From: Yponomeuta sedellus | Taxonomy: Eukaryota; Arthropoda; Insecta; Lepidoptera; Yponomeutidae | Direction of reading: 5' to 3' | NCBI GenBank assembly: GCA_934045075.1 | Contig: OW203747.1 | Coordinates: 11,933,894 to 11,997,893, forward strand | DNA length: 64,000 nucleotides | Part shown: positions 59,214 to 64,000 of the stretch, piece by piece | Numbering within the stretch: the first letter of the stretch is position 1 | Layout: every line of letters starts with the position of its first letter | Notes under the pieces: generated by a model | Database searches by the model: none | The model's input: the letters and a program-made list of their open reading frames with translations, nothing else | What the model was told of the DNA's origin: nothing | Translations under genes and position numbers: made by a program

Positions 59214-59610
59214 AGAAGCGCTCGTGGCCTAGCTGAACCGAGTGATTGGAATCAATCACTTGAGTTAAGCAACAACAGCGCGGTCAGGTGCAGGATGGGT
59301 GACCGACCCGTGACTACCGCTAGTGGCATTTTTTCAAAACGCTTCCGTTCTTCGCAAGGCACGTTAAGCCGTTGGTGCCGGCTGTCATGTAATGGCAGTC
59401 GTAAAGCACTGTCAGAGGCCTTACGGGTGGCTTGATTACTTCTGACTGTAAGACCCGCCACTGTCTTACAATCCTCCACCAACCCGGCCTTGGCGCCCGT
59501 GGTGGAGTATAGCCTAACCTTCCTGTGATGCTTGAAGAGACCCGTGCCCAGCAGTAGGGATATACAAGGCAACCCATGTGTATCCCCACTGCTGGGGCAC
59601 GCGTATCAAC
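59214..59610 (+). mobile_element. 5S-derived SINE, well-preserved, with tail fragment
   Basis: Best copy for the 5S match: ttgagttaagcaacaacagc, gcgcggtcaggtgcag and gatgggtgaccg follow the order of 5S rRNA helix III/internal control region. Ends near 59,573; a short tail-end fragment follows. Confidence 0.78.
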
Positions 59611-60222
59611 ATACCAAACCAATTTATATTTGTCAGGATTTTCAGACGTATATGTTTGCGTATACGTAGGAAAATCCTGACAAACATAACACAGTATGCT
59701 TCTTAACAAGAATCGCGAGAAATCCTAACAAACCTAGAAAATACATAAAAAAATCATGCAGTTAGTATTGAACAAGGATCGCGAGAAATTTATTTATTTT
59801 ATTTTATGAAGCATCACCAACAAGAGGTGCACAAAAATGACATAGTAAAAACTTCTAAAAAGTCACGTGCACTTTTACTTATAGGTAGGTAACCACAACA
59901 TGCCTTAGGTAACAAGAAGAAATAGGGAAATACACATAAATCTTGACAAATATGAAAAAAAAACATATTCATGCAATTAGTATTTATCATCCTCAAAGTT
60001 TGGAGATTTTTGGCATTATTTCCCGAAAAAAAAATCTTGATTTTATCTTGAAAGTTATCTATGTATTTATCTATCATCGAGTTAGCACCCGTAACACAAG
60101 TCATTTAGTTGTGTCATTTTAGTCACTTAGTACGGGGCTAACGAGATCTGGGTTATATGTCCATGAATATTTATTTACTATTGTTTTGAAATGCATCTAG
60201 TAAAATTATTGTTATTCGTCAA

Positions 60223-60537
60223 GTCTGTGTTATTTTGAAACTGATGCGTTGATTTGATAGTCTGTGTTATTTTGAAATTGATGCATTGATTTGATAGTCT
60301 GTGTTATTTTGAAATTGATGCGTTGATTTGATAGTCTGTGTTATTTTGAAATTGATGCGGTGATTTGATAGTCTGTGTTATTTTGAAATTGATGCGTTGA
60401 TTTGATAGTCTGTGTTATTTTGAAATTGACGCGTTGATTTGATAGTCTGTGTTATTTTGAAATTGATGCGTTGATTTGATAGTCTGTGTTATTTTGAAAT
60501 TGATGCGTTGATTTGATAGTCTGTGTTATTTTGAAAT
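60223..60537. repeat. 37-bp minisatellite, left part
   Basis: About 8.5 head-to-tail units containing ttgatgcgttgatttgata-like core. Nearly uniform, with a few base changes. Confidence 0.9.
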
Positions 60538-62727
60538 GAGGGCTTTTCAATGACGGCTGTCAGTGGAGTTCCACACAGACGTAATAGATGGCGCTAGCAC
60601 GGAGTCCCTTTAAAGTTGCTACGATTTTTTTTCTGTATCAGTTGGTAGGATCACAGAGTACAAAGTTAGGAATGAGTTCCACAGATAAGAGAGACTACAT
60701 TAGTTCTCACAGAGTTTCAGAGTTTTGTATCGTCCATCGGTAGTAGTACTACTCTTTCCTTTCATAGTAGGTACATAGTCTGGTTTTTTTAAATAGTTCA
60801 ACTTTCGCCTCTTACGTAGCCGTAGTAGAGTGTCGAGCTAGACCTCAAAACAATAACTAAAGCTAGACGTTTTCTGCTCTCCTGCCTAATGTAAACAACG
60901 AATCAAAATCGAGTGCAAGCATGGATACGAAAATTAATAGAGTTTGCGTTGTAAAAACTTGCAAAAATTGTGGCACCCACTTGTTCCCAAAAGATGAACA
61001 GAGAAGAACATTGTGGATTAAAGCTATCGAACAGCTGAAGTCTGGGTTGACGCTAAAAAAATACAGTAAAATTTTCTCAAGTCATTTTAAGCCAACTGAT
61101 TTTGTTCAAAGGAAGCCTTTACTGGCCATTAGCCCAACTACAACCAAGTAAGTTTGTTATTATTTAAAGACACTTTGAATATGCAACTATGCCTTATTTT
61201 GAATTATATTGGCCCCGTTGTCGGCTAATATAAATTTTATTGATCTAAACAAATATATTAAAAACATAATTCTTAAGTATTGTTTTTACGTTTCGCACCT
61301 TCAACTCCATTTTAAGGTCCGCGAGAGAGCACTCCCCATATTTTTTGTCCATTATACAGGCCGGTGTCGTTGATACAAGAAGAATCGTGGTCCAATAAGC
61401 AGGCTCGGGTCAATCAGGTAAGCAATCAGGTAGTCCGGGTCACAAGCGTTGTTTTCGTCGATTAAAGAAAGTATCACGGTCCGTAGGCAAGCAAGGTCGT
61501 AAATAAATGAAATATTCAAACAAACGAAAACGTAACGACGCAACCAACCAATAGTATTGTGTCGGTCATGTACGAAGTGAGTCTTTTTAATCTGTGGTAC
61601 GAAGTACTATTAAGATACGTTACCATGCAATGACCGAAAGGAAACGTTTCCCAGTAATAATCGGACATTCGGTCTATTCGTTTATTGCTCTCGCGATCAC
61701 GGATTGACTGAATGAATATGAACCGGACCGGGTGACGAATACGGCCGAAAGCGAACGAACGCTGCATGAGATAGAGTGTGGTGATTGAACTGAACGGAGC
61801 GAAATTGTTTCGATCGGTCTCCCTTCAGCCGGTCGGACTTTTCCGAACTTTAGAAGCAGGTCGTATGTCATAGCCATAAAGATTGTTTTTACTTGTTTTG
61901 TTTCATTCATTGTGTCAATTCTGCGCTGCTGGTTCGCGCGCTAATCCAAGTAGGTACTTTTGTAAAAGTAATACCGTGTTGTTTTCTTGATGTTAGTTTC
62001 TCTAACGAATATAACATAATATTTTCACTGTGTTATTATAGTGAATTATTGGTGAAGGAGATTTTTCTGTTTCGTGCGCTTTGGGACGCTTATTTCTGTG
62101 GTAGTAATCTTGTTCTGCGAACTACTTTTGTTCTTTGCAAATAACAAAAGTAGCTTATGATAATCTAGATGGTAATAATTATTTCATTGTACGTAGGAAA
62201 AAAAACTACTCGAACTAAAAATATTTTTTGATTGATTTTTATCATAGTACCTACTTCTAATATAATGGTGGCACGGCAACATTAAAAATATTAATCATAA
62301 ATTAATGGTCCTGTAAAAATACAGATATAAAAAAAGCATATTTTATGGCTGAAAGGTCAAAACGTTAACGTTGAGATGGTTCTACTATGAGGTCCTAATA
62401 GTCCGAATAGTACTAATATACAGTACTAGTACATTGTCTCAAATGTAACAGTACGGAGCGATCTTTAAGATGTCGGAGCAGGCCCAATACTAGCAACTAA
62501 CAGTCAACACAATCAACACGCTACGCTCAGCTACGCACAGATTACTCAGCAGTCAAACGGAACACACACATTTTTCCTATAATCTATAGTCATAGCTATG
62601 CTGTGACGACTCCGTCGTTGGCATTAAAAAAAAAAAAGTTCAGTTTCCATACACAAGACTTGCAACGCCATCCATCGAGAGAAAAAGGAAGTATTTTTAC
62701 TTTTTAATAGCTGTCCGAAAAGAGCTC
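60538..62727. mobile_element. 2.19-kb segment with THAP gene, splitting the minisatellite
   Basis: Ends GAGGGCTTTTC and GAAAAGAGCTC are inverted with two mismatches. The array resumes in phase on the right, with AT repeated at the junctions. Inner blocks agatggcgctagc (60,585) and cgccatccatcg (62,668) are also inverted relatives. A transposon by structure; class unsettled. Confidence 0.6.
60921..61417 (+). CDS. THAP-domain protein, two exons, degenerate zinc site, probably transposon-borne
   Basis: Exon 60,921-61,147 starts with ATG in good context and donor gtaagt; exon 61,360-61,417 follows acceptor ttatacag and ends at gtaagc in phase 0. Residues 1-61 fit a THAP DNA-binding zinc finger: C9 and C14, FP at 22-23, W32, then SSHF with F61. 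The Cys of the expected C-x2-H pair is Phe52, so zinc binding should be impaired. Exon 2 adds PVSLIQEESWSNKQARVNQ; later exons were not found. THAP domains occur in P-element-type transposases and host regulators. The gene sits within a segment that splits a minisatellite, which favours a mobile origin. Confidence 0.6.
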
Positions 62728-63080
62728 ATTGATGCGTTGATTTGAAAGTCTGTGTTATTTTGAAATTGATGCGTTGATTTGATAGTCTGTGTTATTTTGA
62801 AATTGATGCGTTGATTTGATAGTCTGTGTTATTTTGAAATTGATGCGTTGATTTGATAGTCTGTGTTATTTTGAAATTGATGCGTTGATTTGATAGTCTG
62901 TGTTATTTTGAAATTGATGCGTTGATTTGATAGTCTGTGTTATTTTGAAATTGATGCGTTGATTTGATAGTTTGTGTTATTTTGAAATTGATGCGTTGAT
63001 TTGATAGTCTGTGTTATTTTGAAATTGATGCGTTGATTTGATAGTCTGTGTTATTTTGAAATTGATGCGTTGATTTGATA
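62728..63080. repeat. 37-bp minisatellite, right part
   Basis: About 9.5 units in the same orientation and phase as the left part. Confidence 0.9.
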
Positions 63081-63471
63081 TGACTCCTACTCGTATAAAA
63101 ATTACACATACAAATATATGCAGTTAGCATTTAACAAGAATCGCGATAAATAAATACAGGATTATTAAAAATGCGCAATTCTTGAAGCTCTTTGGAGTTC
63201 TAATTTTCTTCTATGAATTTTTTCTCTGATCTTAACATGAAGGCTTATGAAGGCATTTTAATTATGACGTATATAGGCTTCAGAAAAAAATAGTTGAATG
63301 TAATTAGGATATAAATTACACTAGTGGACTCGAAAGACGTTTTCCTGCATGCAGCGCCCTCTGCCGGGCTGATATGTGAATCAAAACGATCCAGGGCGCC
63401 ACTCGAACTCCTACAAAAAAATCATTCACTCTGGCCAGTCCTGTAGGACGAGTTCAGTGACCAGTGTTATA

Positions 63472-63792
63472 CAGGGCATCCCACGGCTATGCCACATGGA
63501 GGGAAAGTACGTTTAATATTGTAGATGGAACATTTTATTGAAAGATGACATTATTTTAATTTCAAACACAATCTAAACTGCATTCATAGATTTTTAAATA
63601 ATTACATACACTGTTGTTGAACCGGGAATCGAACCCGCTACACGAGAAAAAAAAAGCTCTGTAGCTTTATCACACCGATCGGAAGGCTTCGTCATAAGGA
63701 TAATTTTTTGCTAAATAACATAGTATCAGAAATAAAAGAAAGACCATGAATTTTAACATTTTTAATACCAAACATAGTCGTGGGACGCCCTG
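63472..63792. mobile_element. MITE, TA target, 321 bp, with tRNA-like interior
   Basis: Ends CAGGGCATCCCACGG and the inverse of CAGGGCGTCCCACGA, with TA on both sides. Inside, near 63,612-63,640, the minus strand has a B-box-like gggttcgattcccgg. Confidence 0.7.
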
Positions 63793-64000
63793 TATAAAGA
63801 AAGGGTAAGGTCGCGGGCCTTACAGGGTCGACCAAAATCCATATTTTTAGTTTTAAATTATTATCTGTATAATGCTTGTGGAGTGGGATAAACTATTGAG
63901 TGTTGAATAATTAGAGAACTACGCTAAGCTAGGCCTTTACCGACCAGTAGCCCTTAGCTTTTATCGTCTGTGGGCCTAAGGCCCAGGAAGCCAATTCTCA

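Noticed and set aside
60223..63080. CRISPR-like repeat arrays
   Set aside because: Units are directly head-to-tail with no unique spacers, and the genome is eukaryotic.

Overview
The window looks like a repeat-rich insect nuclear genome, most probably from a moth or butterfly. Coding DNA is split into short exons with GT-AG introns. The space between is packed with RTE-like non-LTR retrotransposon tails, tRNA-derived and 5S rRNA-derived SINEs, Penelope relics and small inverted-repeat transposons. The insect placement rests on gene architecture and repeat types read by eye, not on a database search.

Region 1 (1-11,790) holds no exon I can support. It is a mosaic of retrotransposon fragments. 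One is a 971-bp SINE cluster with a 12-bp target duplication, inserted into an older 5S-derived SINE.

Region 2 (11,791-33,547, + strand) is one gene of 13 phase-consistent exons. It encodes three immunoglobulin domains, a divergent fibronectin III domain and a hydrophobic GPI-anchor-like tail, the architecture of Drosophila Wrapper and Klingon. The signal-peptide exon lies upstream and was not found. Introns carry a 1.5-kb (CAGT)n microsatellite, a local tandem duplication that copied the end of exon 4, many SINEs, an RTE endonuclease/RT tail and a Penelope relic. The last introns hold a duplicated pair of 36-nt exons.

Region 3 (33,548-40,200) is 3'UTR and intergenic DNA. It includes a small TTA-target transposon inserted in inverted orientation into another copy of itself.

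Region 4 (40,204-48,734, - strand) has two genes. The first is a glycoside hydrolase 20 (beta-N-acetylhexosaminidase) with a type II membrane anchor, like Fused lobes, but the catalytic Asp-Glu pair is gone, so it is probably a pseudoenzyme. The second is a four-exon gene for an unrecognised protein with a compact N-terminal part and a long Ser/Lys-rich disordered part.

Region 5 (48,735-60,200) is transposon territory. It contains a PIF/Harbinger deletion derivative also inserted head-to-head into itself (54,062-55,840), a nested foldback element (58,146-58,905) and several SINEs.

Region 6 (60,223-63,080) is a 37-bp minisatellite split by about 2.2 kb of DNA carrying a THAP-domain gene. The right end has a 321-bp TA-target MITE. 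The two notable host genes (Ig/FN3 adhesion protein and hexosaminidase-like protein) show no evident functional link; they are convergent neighbours about 6.7 kb apart.
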